This document shows, one piece after another, positions 32,813 through 41,531 of a DNA stretch of 46,501 nt. This DNA comes from Granulosicoccus sp. (GTDB lineage Bacteria; Pseudomonadota; Gammaproteobacteria; Granulosicoccales; Granulosicoccaceae): the NCBI GenBank assembly GCA_023301795.1, contig JALZVU010000068.1, positions 1 through 46,501 on the forward strand, read 5' to 3'. Within the stretch, counting starts at the first letter, position 1, and each line of letters begins with the position of its first letter. The notes under the pieces were generated by a model, which saw only the letters and a program-made list of their open reading frames with translations, made no database searches and was not told the origin of the DNA. Made by a program: the position numbers and the translations under genes.

Positions 32813-33678
32813 ATAGACTTGGAGTTCACGACCCTAGAGCGGTCGGTGCGCAAATTCGAATGCAGATTCCGAACTTGACGCCTCTTGAGGCGCAAGTGCT
32901 CGACTCAATGACGAGCCGCACGGATTTTGCTGAAACGACTGGTTTGAAAGAGGTGGCAACCAGTGCAAGTGTGTCCGAGGCGATGATCATTAAGATTGTC
33001 AAAAAGCTCGGGTTTAGTGGTTTTCGTGAGTTCAGGCGTGCGCTGACCACGTACAACAGCTCGGATACGGCTGGGTTGTACAGTGAGATATCGCCAGACG
33101 ATACATCGAGTGAGATTGTAGAGAAAGTCTTTCGTACTGCAAAGCAGGCTCTTGAGGAGACCTTGGCAATATTGGATATCACCGCTTTTGATCGTGCTGC
33201 AACGATCCTGCATGGAGCTCGACATCGCGACTTTTACGGTATCGGAGGCTCGGCCCAGATAGCGCGCGATGCATCGCACAAGTTTTTACGAATAGGGTTG
33301 CGTGCCAGTGTCCACGATGATGCGCATATGATGTTGATGTCAGCGTCCGTGCTTGAGCCAGAAGATTGCGTCCTCGCGTTCTCACATTCTGGTATCACAC
33401 AAGCTGTGCTCGAACCGTTGCAGATTGCTCGTGATAAAGGTGCTCGTACCATCGCAATAACCAACTATGTTGATTCGCCAATGAGTTCTTTGGTTGATGT
33501 TGTGCTGTGCTCGACGGCCCAGGGATCACCATTGCTGGGTGAAAACGCTGCTGCACGAATTGCTCAGCTGAGCATCCTGGATGCTTTGTTTGTAGTTATT
33601 GCGCAGCAAGATGCTGAATTTTACGAGAGTAATTTGTCCAAGACCATGAATGCGGTCGAATCTAAACGAGCAAAATGA
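32809..33678 (+). CDS. RpiR/MurR-family transcriptional regulator with SIS domain
   Basis: A 289-residue protein. The N-terminal HTH (about residues 1-80) contains LEAQVLDSMTSRTDFAETTGLKEVATSASVSEAMIIKIVKKLGFSGFREFRRAL. The C-terminal SIS domain (about 110-250) contains RDFYGIGGSAQIARDASHKFLRIGL and VLAFSHSGITQAVLEPLQIARDKGARTIAITNY, which bind phosphosugars in this family. It probably senses a phosphorylated form of the transported sugar and controls this locus. Four-base overlaps with genes on either side indicate one operon. Confidence 0.92.
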   Translation: MNRLGVHDPRAVGAQIRMQIPNLTPLEAQVLDSMTSRTDFAETTGLKEVATSASVSEAMIIKIVKKLGFSGFREFRRALTTYNSSDTAGLYSEISPDDTSSEIVEKVFRTAKQALEETLAILDITAFDRAATILHGARHRDFYGIGGSAQIARDASHKFLRIGLRASVHDDAHMMLMSASVLEPEDCVLAFSHSGITQAVLEPLQIARDKGARTIAITNYVDSPMSSLVDVVLCSTAQGSPLLGENAAARIAQLSILDALFVVIAQQDAEFYESNLSKTMNAVESKRAK

Positions 33679-34565
33679 TGGCTGTTGTCGAAGATCAAGA
33701 TAGCTCATCTCCAGCCGTCGTTGTGGTGCTCGGTAGTCTCCATTACGACATTATGGTTGAAGCGTCACATCGGCCAGTTAAAGGCGAAACTGTTACTGGC
33801 GATTGCTGGTACCCCAAATTTGGTGGTAAGGGCGGCAACCAGGCTGTTGCTGCGAAAATTCATGGTGCCGATACTCGATTGGTAAGTGCCACTGGTGTGG
33901 ATAATTTCGCCGACTACCTGCGTGAACGGCTTAGCAGTGTGGGGATTTGTGACGAGTACGTAGCCCGACTGGAAAGTGTTGCAACAGGCATGAGTGTGGC
34001 AATACAGGATTCGGAGGGAGACTACGGTGCGGTCATAGTGTCAGGCGCTAATCTGAGCATACCTTGCGAACTGTTGGAGGTCCCGGCACTTTGGAACAAT
34101 GCAGCAGTATTGCTTTTGCAGAACGAGGTGCCTGAGTCGCTGAATATTCTCGCAGCAAAGAATGCCAAAGATCTTGGTTTGAAGGTGTGTATCAATGCAG
34201 CACCTGCGCGTGACATGTCCACTCAGCTGTTAGCGCTTGTGGACGTCCTCATCGTCAATGCAGGAGAGGCAGAGGCATTGGGTGTTAACACGGTAGACTC
34301 GCTGGAGGCCGCTGGTAGAGCTGCTAAAACGTTGGCGCAACGTTTTCCCTACGTTGTTGTTACAGCGGGTGGCGATGGTGTCGCGGCTTGCTCAGTACAC
34401 AGTGGTGTCATCGAGATACCGGCAAAGTCCATCGTAGTCTCCAGTACACACGGTGCGGGTGATGTTTTTACCGGTGTGTTTTGTGCGCAACTAGCTAACA
34501 ATGCGTCTTTTGCTGACGCTATAGACATTGCCAATGACCTTGCTGCTGACCACGTAGCCGCTTAG
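33675..34565 (+). CDS. PfkB-family carbohydrate kinase (ribokinase-like)
   Basis: A 296-residue sugar kinase. PfkB signatures: VVLGSLHYDIMVEASHRPVKGETV at the N-terminus, KFGGKGGNQAVAAKIHGADTRLVSATGVD (substrate site), LIVNAGEAEALGV, and STHGAGDVFTGVFCAQLA with the anion hole and catalytic Asp. Ribokinase is the closest recognisable type by the GGKGGNQAVAA motif. It would phosphorylate the sugar brought in by the ABC system and give the ligand of the RpiR-type regulator. Alternative start at ATG 33678. Last gene of the locus. Confidence 0.9.
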   Translation: MMAVVEDQDSSSPAVVVVLGSLHYDIMVEASHRPVKGETVTGDCWYPKFGGKGGNQAVAAKIHGADTRLVSATGVDNFADYLRERLSSVGICDEYVARLESVATGMSVAIQDSEGDYGAVIVSGANLSIPCELLEVPALWNNAAVLLLQNEVPESLNILAAKNAKDLGLKVCINAAPARDMSTQLLALVDVLIVNAGEAEALGVNTVDSLEAAGRAAKTLAQRFPYVVVTAGGDGVAACSVHSGVIEIPAKSIVVSSTHGAGDVFTGVFCAQLANNASFADAIDIANDLAADHVAA

Positions 34566-34626
34566 TAGGGCTGGGAGCAATATGTGTGTCCACCGGTTTG
34601 AAGTGAGTCTTGTTAATGCAACAATG

Positions 34627-34664
34627 TAACCCTTGACACAGCGTAATCCGCTAGATTAGGGTTA
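34627..34664. promoter_or_regulatory. Inverted repeat and TTGACA upstream of the GGDEF-EAL gene
   Basis: TAACCCT (34627-34633) and AGGGTTA (34658-34664) are perfect 7-base inverted arms 24 bases apart. TTGACA at 34633-34638 is a consensus -35 box lying inside them, though no good -10 follows at the right spacing. This could be an operator over the promoter of the GGDEF-EAL gene. Confidence 0.3.
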
Positions 34665-34724
34665 ACTAAGGGGATTTATTTCCGATATACGATGAAGTTA
34701 AAAGACTTTCGATCCCGCGTCTAA

Positions 34725-37235
34725 ATGCGACTGCAAAGCAAGTTTTTATATTCTATCGTACCGACTGTGGCAATTGCTTTGCTTTCACTCGGTGCGGTTG
34801 TGTATTTTCAGCTGCTTGAAGGCTCTCACAGTGCGATGGATCGTGAAGTAAGTATGACGCTAGAACGTGCTGAATGGCGCCTGAACGAGTACATTGACAC
34901 TGTAGAAGTGACTGCCACGCTATTGTCGGATTCTGCTCAGGTAGCGGATTGGTACGGCGAGGAAGTTGGACAGAAATCTACGATTGATAGACAAGCGGAA
35001 GTCATATCGCTGTTCCGTAAGGTGCGGAACTCAAATCCTGAGTTTCGTGAAATTCGGTTATTGAGTCGAATTGGAGTGGAGCAAATAAGACTTGCTGATC
35101 CGGCACTTGAGAACGTAACAGTTTCAGAAGCAGGATCAACCTGGTTTGCTGATGTGGGATTGAATTTGGCGGCTCCTATCCATTCAATGGTTATTCCTCA
35201 TTCAGACGACGGTAAAGTTTCTTTAACTGTCACTAGGCCCATTCGCCTGAATTCCACTGGAACCAGTAGCGGCTTAAGTAGCCGAACGTTTCTACATGGC
35301 TATTTGACAATAAGTGCTGAAATCGAAAAAATCGGTATTAAAATGGCCAGTTATGTGTCAGAGCGCGAAGGCCACCTATTAATACTAAATGCTGACAATG
35401 AAGTGATGTTTGCACCGACGGCACTCCAAAGTAATGCAAATGCCATTGCACTAGCGCTAGCTGATAAAGACCGATTGCACGGTGAAGATAGCCTTATTCA
35501 TCACCTTGAAGTTGATGGCGAGTGGTTAAATGTTGCAGTTCGGGAAAATACTCACGCGCTCAGGGTGGTCGTGGTTGTTAGCGACTCTGAAAGTGATGCG
35601 GTAGCAGTTCAAATCGGCATGGCTGTGGCATTGATTACCTCATTGGCAATCGTTTGCTTGAGCCTTCTATTCATGTCGCTAATGAAAACCATTGTGCTGA
35701 GGCCTATTTCACGTCTCCAGAATAATATTGTAGCGCTGGGTGAGGGCCGATCAATTGACACAGCTGGTGTAATGCGACAAGACGAACTGGGTGAGTTAGC
35801 CTATGAATTCCAGATCATGAGTACTCGACTATCCAGGTCGATGGTAGATCTTCAGGAGTCACATGCTCATATACATTCACTCGCCTATCGTGACGTACTG
35901 ACTGAGCTGCCAAATCGACGTCGTTTTCTTGATCTCTACTCCGTCGCGTTGGATTACATTCAAGGTAGCACCCAGCAGGCAGCTTTGCTGTTTATTGACC
36001 TTGACGGTTTCAAAGACATCAACGATACAGAGGGGCATCGAGTCGGCGATCAACTACTTAGGCTTGTGGCTGACAGGTTGACGGCGTGCGTTTTCGAAAG
36101 ATACCCAAGTCAAGTGAATACGTTAGTGCCTGAACTAAATCTGGTGGCGCGAATCGGTGGTGATGAATTTGTGGTGTTTCTCAGGATAGAAAATGGAGCT
36201 GATGAGGCTCGTAAGATGGCTGAAGCGATACTAGAATCTATGTCGATGCCGGTGCAGCTTGGCACAAAGATGCGCGGTATCAATAGTAGTATTGGCATCG
36301 CACTCTATCCTGAACATGCTACCGACGGTGATAGTTTGATCGCGTGCGCGGATACCGCAATGTATGAGGCCAAGCGATTGCGGCAGCAGTCCTGCTACTT
36401 GTTTGAACCGAAATTGCGTGATGAGATGCGATCCCGAGTGCAGCTTTCGGAGGATCTGCATGATGCTTTGAATGGTCAGCTTCTTCTCCAGTATCAGCCG
36501 CAGTTTCGTCTCGATAATCTATCTCTGCATGGCGTTGAAGCATTAATTCGATGGGAGCACCCTGATCGAGGGTTAGTGCCACCTTCTGAATTTATTCCAC
36601 TGGCAGAAGATCTTGGTCTCATAAACGAAATAGGGCAGTGGGTAATTAATGAGGCTTGTCGACAATGGTCTGAGTGGCATACGGCGGGACTAGCGCCAGG
36701 GCGCATTGCAGTGAATGTATCGCAACGGCAGTTTACGCTTGACGATGATATTTCCAAGACAGTGCTCAATGCGCTTGCGCGGCACAACATGCCACCACAA
36801 GCTCTGGAAGTTGAGATAACTGAAAGTTGCATGATGGATGCACCAAAGGAGGTGCTGGATGCACTGCACACCATTCGCGATGCGGGTGTTCATATTGCTT
36901 TGGATGATTTTGGTACGGGTTATTCGTCTTTGAGCCTGCTTGCAAAACTTCCCATTAATACACTCAAAATTGATAGACAATTTGTGTCTGGGGTGAGAGA
37001 GGGCCTGGTGAATGACAAGATACTGTCGGCGATCTTGAACCTGGGCCGGACGCTCGATCTTACGGTTGTCGGAGAAGGTGTTGAAACGGCATCAGAACTC
37101 GAGCGGTTGCGCATTCACGGGTGTCATATCGTGCAGGGGTACTACATGGCAAGGCCTATGTGGGAAGCCGATCTGCTTAGTCTGCTTCATAAGCATCATG
37201 GCGATCATAATATTGATACGAGGCACGCTTGCTAG
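34725..37235 (+). CDS. Membrane GGDEF-EAL cyclic-di-GMP protein with periplasmic sensor and HAMP
   Basis: An 836-residue signalling protein. TM1 at residues 10-30; periplasmic sensor about 31-290 (Cache-like by position); TM2 near 297-322 (IGMAVALITSLAIVCLSLLFMSLM); HAMP about 325-375. The GGDEF domain has an intact GGDEF at 478-482 and IDLDGFKDINDTEGHRVGD. No RxxD inhibitory site lies at the usual place before it, and there is a short insertion ahead of the GGDEF strand. The EAL domain has EALIRW (Glu605), EITES, DDFGTGYSS, KIDRQFV and EGVET, so both synthesis and breakdown of c-di-GMP look possible. Monocistronic. Confidence 0.93.
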   Translation: MRLQSKFLYSIVPTVAIALLSLGAVVYFQLLEGSHSAMDREVSMTLERAEWRLNEYIDTVEVTATLLSDSAQVADWYGEEVGQKSTIDRQAEVISLFRKVRNSNPEFREIRLLSRIGVEQIRLADPALENVTVSEAGSTWFADVGLNLAAPIHSMVIPHSDDGKVSLTVTRPIRLNSTGTSSGLSSRTFLHGYLTISAEIEKIGIKMASYVSEREGHLLILNADNEVMFAPTALQSNANAIALALADKDRLHGEDSLIHHLEVDGEWLNVAVRENTHALRVVVVVSDSESDAVAVQIGMAVALITSLAIVCLSLLFMSLMKTIVLRPISRLQNNIVALGEGRSIDTAGVMRQDELGELAYEFQIMSTRLSRSMVDLQESHAHIHSLAYRDVLTELPNRRRFLDLYSVALDYIQGSTQQAALLFIDLDGFKDINDTEGHRVGDQLLRLVADRLTACVFERYPSQVNTLVPELNLVARIGGDEFVVFLRIENGADEARKMAEAILESMSMPVQLGTKMRGINSSIGIALYPEHATDGDSLIACADTAMYEAKRLRQQSCYLFEPKLRDEMRSRVQLSEDLHDALNGQLLLQYQPQFRLDNLSLHGVEALIRWEHPDRGLVPPSEFIPLAEDLGLINEIGQWVINEACRQWSEWHTAGLAPGRIAVNVSQRQFTLDDDISKTVLNALARHNMPPQALEVEITESCMMDAPKEVLDALHTIRDAGVHIALDDFGTGYSSLSLLAKLPINTLKIDRQFVSGVREGLVNDKILSAILNLGRTLDLTVVGEGVETASELERLRIHGCHIVQGYYMARPMWEADLLSLLHKHHGDHNIDTRHAC

Positions 37236-37250
37236 GAAATCGAATTGGAG

Positions 37251-37390
37251 TTTATAGATGAATGGTACTTACTAAAGCCTGTCATTCCCGCGCAGGCGCG
37301 AATCAATGTCACGATACACATAGGTTTCCACCTACGTGGGAATGACAATTGGCGAGTTTTCGCTTAAGTAAGTGCCATTAATTTATAGAT
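37251..37390. mobile_element. MITE-like non-autonomous element with 9-bp target-site duplication
   Basis: A roughly 120-bp element with terminal inverted repeats: 37261-37277 and the complement of 37363-37379 agree at 15 of 17 bases (AATGGTACTTACT type). An inner inverted pair, TGTCATTCCCGC and GTGGGAATGACA, agrees at 11 of 12. Direct copies of TTTATAGAT at 37251-37259 and 37382-37390 flank it exactly. There is no coding capacity. The CATTCCCGC-type inner arms are common in small dispersed proteobacterial repeats. It would need a transposase elsewhere in the genome. Confidence 0.8.
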
Positions 37391-37464
37391 CAATAGCTTA
37401 CTAAATTTACCGGGATTCCTGAGTTTCAGGGCACAGCCGCGCAAGTGGGTCAGTTTTTTTTGCA

Positions 37465-37557
37465 GTGCTTACCGGTAGGGTATCTGTTGAAGATGCTTTG
37501 GCAGATGCACAGGCTCTTGCAGCCCATGAAATCAAGCGTGTTGGGTATCCTAAATAA
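37465..37557 (+). pseudogene. C-terminal remnant of an extracellular solute-binding protein gene
   Basis: Thirty codons read VLTGRVSVEDALADAQALAA then HEIKRVGYPK and stop, the usual C-terminal helix of family 1 (sugar-type) ABC binding proteins, where a 'VLxGxxSVEEALADAQ' pattern is common. No start or rest of the gene is present. It begins about 75 bases after the MITE duplication, so an insertion or deletion here probably removed the rest. Confidence 0.55.
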
Positions 37558-37607
37558 GTAGGTGAAAGGCAAGCGCACTGCTAGCTTTCCACATCGCACA
37601 TCTTCCA

Positions 37608-39005
37608 TTAGGACGGACGCTCATCACTCGTGATGGCGACTGGATCAATTATCCAGCCTTGCAGGCCAGATTCGGTCTGGACAAGGCGGGCATTTCCGAA
37701 CCTTCCCAGACGAGCTGCGACGGTTCCAGACACCAGCTCAATGAGTATAGGGCTGGAAGGATCGGGCGATGCCTGGACTTGGGTGGGCCCTTGCAGCGTT
37801 ATCGGTTGTGGGGTAGGGGGGTCGACAAGTGTATCCGCCAGAAAGCCTGAGACACCGCTACCAGTCCTGACTCTAAGCCATCCGCTGGTTGCCGCCTGAA
37901 GAGCAACGAGTTCACCGCCATCAATGGTAGTTTCAACAGCGTATTCGGTTCCCGGACCGGTCCGCACGTTGACTGACTCACGGGCAATAGACACCCAGGC
38001 AGGCCAGCGGTGCCCGTTCGGTATTGTTAGCGTTGCTTGCCGTGCGAGCCCAGTCCAGGGCAGTGGATCCTGTGGACCTGCAGATCGTTGATATAAACCG
38101 AAATGCAAGTGCGGTGGTGTGCTAATAGCGTTGCCTGAATTGCCCACCGTGCCAATCTGTGTTCCCCGATTCACCCAAGTACCTGCACTGACGTGCGTGT
38201 CCTCCAAGTGTGCGTAGTACAGACTGCCTATCGGATTGCCATACTCATCGCTGCCGCGTTGCCAGATGTGCAGTCCGCCCCGAGTGGAGGTGGCTACCCG
38301 AGCGATGTAGCCGTCGGTGGCGGCCACAACCGGCGTGTGGCGTGGCGCGAAGATATCGATGCCGTGGTGTTCGCGTCGGCCGCCGTCGCGTGGCATGCCA
38401 AAGAAGCTCTGGACAGGCTTTGGTGAATCAGTTGCCACTGGAAACTCAAAGGCAAATTGCTCATCTAACGTCAATGCAAACGCACCCACCGAACCGGGTA
38501 AGGACTGCACCCGGATACGGTAAGTGCCAGTGCGGCTTACTGGCCATCGAAGATGTGTGTCCGTTGGATTGGACGTAGCAACAACGCGGTGACGCTCTCC
38601 CATTGGCTCGAAGATTTCGACAAACATTCCGCCTTGCGCCGTAGGCTGGCGATCGCTTGTTATCTCTAAAATACGGTTTTGCGTTGCGCTTATATCAAAC
38701 GTGATCACCTGCGTTTCTGACCCGAAAAGGAGCCATTGCTCAGCATAGGGCAACTCTAACGGTAAAGGCTCGTTGAGCGAGCGCAGCGCCTGCCACTCCC
38801 AGTCGTCGATACTTGAAGGGGAAATCTGACGGTCGCTGACCAGTTTGCGCGTCAGCTGCTGGCGGGAAAGGTATTGCTCGCGCAGATCCGATGAGGCATT
38901 GCGAGCCAGCGCGTCAGGTCCGTAGACGCTGATTAGTTCTGTGGTAAGCCCAACAGGAAGCGCCAATATTACAATCGTGACAAGAGAACAAAGCAGGCCC
39001 TTCAC
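37608..39005 (-). CDS. M23-family metallopeptidase with SH3-like domain
   Basis: A 465-residue exported protein. It has a signal or anchor (CSLVTIVILALPVGLTTEL), a middle domain of unknown type (about 60-200), and the M23 domain (about 205-320): FGMPRDGGRREHHGIDIFAP with the zinc His and Asp, and PPHLHFGLY with HxH. A C-terminal SH3-like domain follows (about 335-450, ESVNVRTGPGTEYAVETTIDGGELV). It probably cuts peptidoglycan cross-links or binds and regulates the wall. The middle region resembles a pre-peptidase C-terminal-type beta domain (TGTYRIRVQSL). Alone on its strand. Confidence 0.87.
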   Translation of the reverse strand: MKGLLCSLVTIVILALPVGLTTELISVYGPDALARNASSDLREQYLSRQQLTRKLVSDRQISPSSIDDWEWQALRSLNEPLPLELPYAEQWLLFGSETQVITFDISATQNRILEITSDRQPTAQGGMFVEIFEPMGERHRVVATSNPTDTHLRWPVSRTGTYRIRVQSLPGSVGAFALTLDEQFAFEFPVATDSPKPVQSFFGMPRDGGRREHHGIDIFAPRHTPVVAATDGYIARVATSTRGGLHIWQRGSDEYGNPIGSLYYAHLEDTHVSAGTWVNRGTQIGTVGNSGNAISTPPHLHFGLYQRSAGPQDPLPWTGLARQATLTIPNGHRWPAWVSIARESVNVRTGPGTEYAVETTIDGGELVALQAATSGWLRVRTGSGVSGFLADTLVDPPTPQPITLQGPTQVQASPDPSSPILIELVSGTVAARLGRFGNARLVQTESGLQGWIIDPVAITSDERPS

Positions 39006-39124
39006 GCAAAGTCTCCGTACCGGCTGAGATGTGGCTTGGTTAGCATGGCGTTTGATGGTTGCACTACATTAATCCACCGTCAATCAATAGATTGACTGTA
39101 TAAAAACTTCACTAACGGAGTAAT

Positions 39125-39244
39125 CAGACCCAAGAATCCTTTGACGGTTCAATCAAAAAAACGGATACAGCAGATTCCGCAAAGGATGCAGCAGCACAAT
39201 GTCAAAATGCAGGAGTACCGATTACAGTGGAGGGCTCTAGCTAG
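39125..39244 (+). pseudogene. Possible protein-tail remnant
   Basis: An open frame without start codon reads QTQESFDGSIKKTDTADSAK then DAAAQCQNAGVPITVEGSS and stop. Composition is protein-like and codon use plausible, but no family is recognised. It overlaps the end of the DCC-family gene on the other strand by a few bases. Chance is not excluded. Confidence 0.25.
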
Positions 39245-39645
39245 CTGTCAATTCTGCGTCGCCCGAGTGCTTTGAGAAGTAGCGACCTACCCATTTTCAT
39301 TGAGGGGTAGAGGGCGCGACTCACTATCTTGTTCTTGAATATGAACGCATTCATTTTATTGAAAATATCTGATGATGAACTCAGAAGTGCTAAAGCATTG
39401 ATAGCATCCGCACCGTAGTATTCGGTATCACTAAAGACAACCACCATGCCATCATCAAGTCCCATGCCTTTCTGGTGGTAATGTTGTGCAGTGTCAGGAT
39501 TTTTGCGTGCGTCAATCAGCTCAATCTGGTCAAAATTTTTCCGCAGCCGAATATGTTGAACGAACGACTTGCACACAGGGCACTCGCCATCGTAGATGAT
39601 ACGAACAGATGTTATATCGCTGGATGTAGAGCTGAGGTCGTTCAC
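39241..39645 (-). CDS. DCC-family thiol-disulfide oxidoreductase-like protein (DUF393)
   Basis: A 134-residue protein of typical family length. The N-terminal IIYDGECPVCKSFVQHIRLRKN holds the CxxC in the DGxCPxC setting that names the family, and the middle DGMVVVFSDTEYYGADAINALALL is a common second motif. A thioredoxin-like redox role is predicted but unproven. It is divergent from an HTTM-domain gene; DCC and HTTM proteins are often adjacent or fused, so a joint function is likely. Confidence 0.88.
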   Translation of the reverse strand: MNDLSSTSSDITSVRIIYDGECPVCKSFVQHIRLRKNFDQIELIDARKNPDTAQHYHQKGMGLDDGMVVVFSDTEYYGADAINALALLSSSSDIFNKMNAFIFKNKIVSRALYPSMKMGRSLLLKALGRRRIDS

Positions 39646-39791
39646 GAGTTATTTGCCAGAATTGATGTGGTTAAACGCAAAGGTAATGGAGTATTTTTCG
39701 CTGTAAAATGACAGCGCGACGAGCATCAAAAAACTGATCTCCAGCGAAGTTTTGAACTATTTCTCTTGATACGTAAAGTGAATGTGAATAG

Positions 39792-39821
39792 TTGTGCTTT
39801 CAGCCACATCAATTGTATACT
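39792..39821 (+). promoter_or_regulatory. Candidate promoter for the HTTM gene
   Basis: TTGTGC at 39792-39797 is followed after 18 bases by TATACT at 39816-39821, a five-of-six match to the -10 box. It lies about 115 bases before the HTTM start. Confidence 0.35.
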
Positions 39822-39935
39822 TTAGGCATCCTGAATCAATTTTTTTCGATCAACAGGTTTGCAATTCTACCTCTTTCATTGCCTCTTATCAGGCTTTGAC
39901 ATATGTCTGAACGATAGCGGTTTCATGGCGAACTT

Positions 39936-41339
39936 GTGACCAACAAAATCCACACCTATTTTTTCCGAACAGTCGATGCTAGTTCGCTGGCGGTTTTTCG
40001 TATCGTGTTTGGGTTGCTGCTCCTGTTCGAGTGTGTGAACTACGGCCTATTTCTGTGTCTCGATTGCATGTATCGAAATACGGGCTTGTTGTTCAAGTAC
40101 CATCATTTTGAGTGGGTCACATTGTCACCTGGCTACAGTTTGCAGCTGCACTTTCTGATAATGGGCATTGCTGCCGTCGGGATAACGATCGGTTTGTTCT
40201 ATAGATTGTCGGTATTTATCTACACACTAGGTTTTGCTTATCTATTCCTATTGGATCAGGCGCTCTACCTGAACCATTTTTATTTAGTGCTCATCTATCT
40301 CGTCATGATGTTCTTCATACCAGCCAATCGCTATCTGGCTGTTGATGCGCGACGACATCCAAATCTGGCCAGCAATGTGGTGCCTAATTGGGGGCGTTTC
40401 TGGTTAGGAGCGCAAACTGAAATAGTCTTGCTATATGCCGGTTTTGTAAAGATAACTTACGATTGGCTGAATCTAGAGCCTATGCGATTGTGGATGAACT
40501 ATCGCAGTCAGGATGAAGTCCTGCTGTTTCAATGGCTGACAATGGATTGGGGGATTGCGCTGGCCAGTTATGGGGCAATCGCGCTGCATGTTCTTGGTGC
40601 CCCTTTACTGCTGTGGAAGCGCACACGATTGTATGTGTTGATGTGCTACGGATTTTTTCATCTTAGCAATGCTTTTGTCTTTGATATTGGCATCTTTCCG
40701 TTTATGACGTTTGGTGCAACGTTGATGTTGTTTGATCCAGATTGGCCCAAACAATTTCTGCGCTGGCTCTCGGTGAAATCTGGGATAGTTCGTGCGTGGT
40801 TCGCCAGCGGTATTCCCGAGTCGGCGCCAGATAGTGTATCGCCCAGTCAGTACCGCCTGCCTATGAAGATACTTCTGGTTTGTGGTGTGAGTCTTTGGCT
40901 GCTAGCGCAGATCGCAGTGCCTTTGCGTCACCATTTGGCGCCCGGTAACGTGTCTTGGAACGAAGACGGGCACCGCTTCAGCTGGCGTATGAAACTGCGA
41001 TCAAAGCGGGGTACTGCGACGTTCATCGTGGTCGCTGAGGATGGTCAACGCTGGGTTGTTAATCCAGTAGATCACTTAAATAGAAAACAGACGAGAAAAA
41101 TGGCGTGTATTCCCGATCTCATCTGGCAATTTGCGCAGCATCTTGAGGAGCAGTACGATGAGGATGGTCAACGTAATGTCAGTGTCTATGTGGATGCGCG
41201 CTGTTCATTGAATACTCGCAAAACGGTGTCGTTGATAAAACAGCGGGTAGATTTGACAAAAATTCCGAGAGACGAGCCTGCATCCAACTGGGTATTGCCT
41301 CTGAAAGAGCAGCTGCCCGCGCCGTTGTTTGCGTCATGA
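39936..41339 (+). CDS. HTTM-domain membrane protein (vitamin K-dependent gamma-carboxylase-like)
   Basis: A 467-residue integral membrane protein. GTG 39936 is the only in-frame start before the conserved FFRTVDASSLAVFRIVFGLLLLFE. About seven hydrophobic helices lie in residues 15-320, with LYLNHFYLVLIYLVMMFFIPANRYLAVDARR and FWLGAQTEIVLLYAGFVKITYDWL typical of the horizontally transferred transmembrane (HTTM) domain. The C-terminal 150 residues are soluble (KLRSKRGTATFIVVAEDGQRWVV). The family is related to gamma-glutamyl carboxylase, but the bacterial substrate is unknown. It is divergent from the DCC gene with a 290-base gap. Confidence 0.88.
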   Translation: MTNKIHTYFFRTVDASSLAVFRIVFGLLLLFECVNYGLFLCLDCMYRNTGLLFKYHHFEWVTLSPGYSLQLHFLIMGIAAVGITIGLFYRLSVFIYTLGFAYLFLLDQALYLNHFYLVLIYLVMMFFIPANRYLAVDARRHPNLASNVVPNWGRFWLGAQTEIVLLYAGFVKITYDWLNLEPMRLWMNYRSQDEVLLFQWLTMDWGIALASYGAIALHVLGAPLLLWKRTRLYVLMCYGFFHLSNAFVFDIGIFPFMTFGATLMLFDPDWPKQFLRWLSVKSGIVRAWFASGIPESAPDSVSPSQYRLPMKILLVCGVSLWLLAQIAVPLRHHLAPGNVSWNEDGHRFSWRMKLRSKRGTATFIVVAEDGQRWVVNPVDHLNRKQTRKMACIPDLIWQFAQHLEEQYDEDGQRNVSVYVDARCSLNTRKTVSLIKQRVDLTKIPRDEPASNWVLPLKEQLPAPLFAS

Positions 41340-41531
41340 TTCCTCAGTTATGAATCATCAATACGACGTTAGGCAGTATTTTGCCTTGCAGAAGGTAGTC
41401 AGCTGTGTTCTGTCGGTTAGGTGAGATAGGGAAGTCTGTATCGACTCATGATATTGTTAAGTTCCATCGAGGTGGAGTAATGTCTCAGAAAATGTTTTGA
41501 GCCTGCAGCCTGCCTATAGGCCACAAATATT

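Larger units (their letters stand above)
37236..37607. other. Intergenic region with MITE-like element and gene remnant
   Basis: These 372 bases between the GGDEF-EAL gene and the M23 peptidase gene hold a MITE-like repeat (37251-37390 with its target duplications) and the last 30 codons of a solute-binding-protein gene (37465-37557). No intact gene is seen. Confidence 0.8.
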
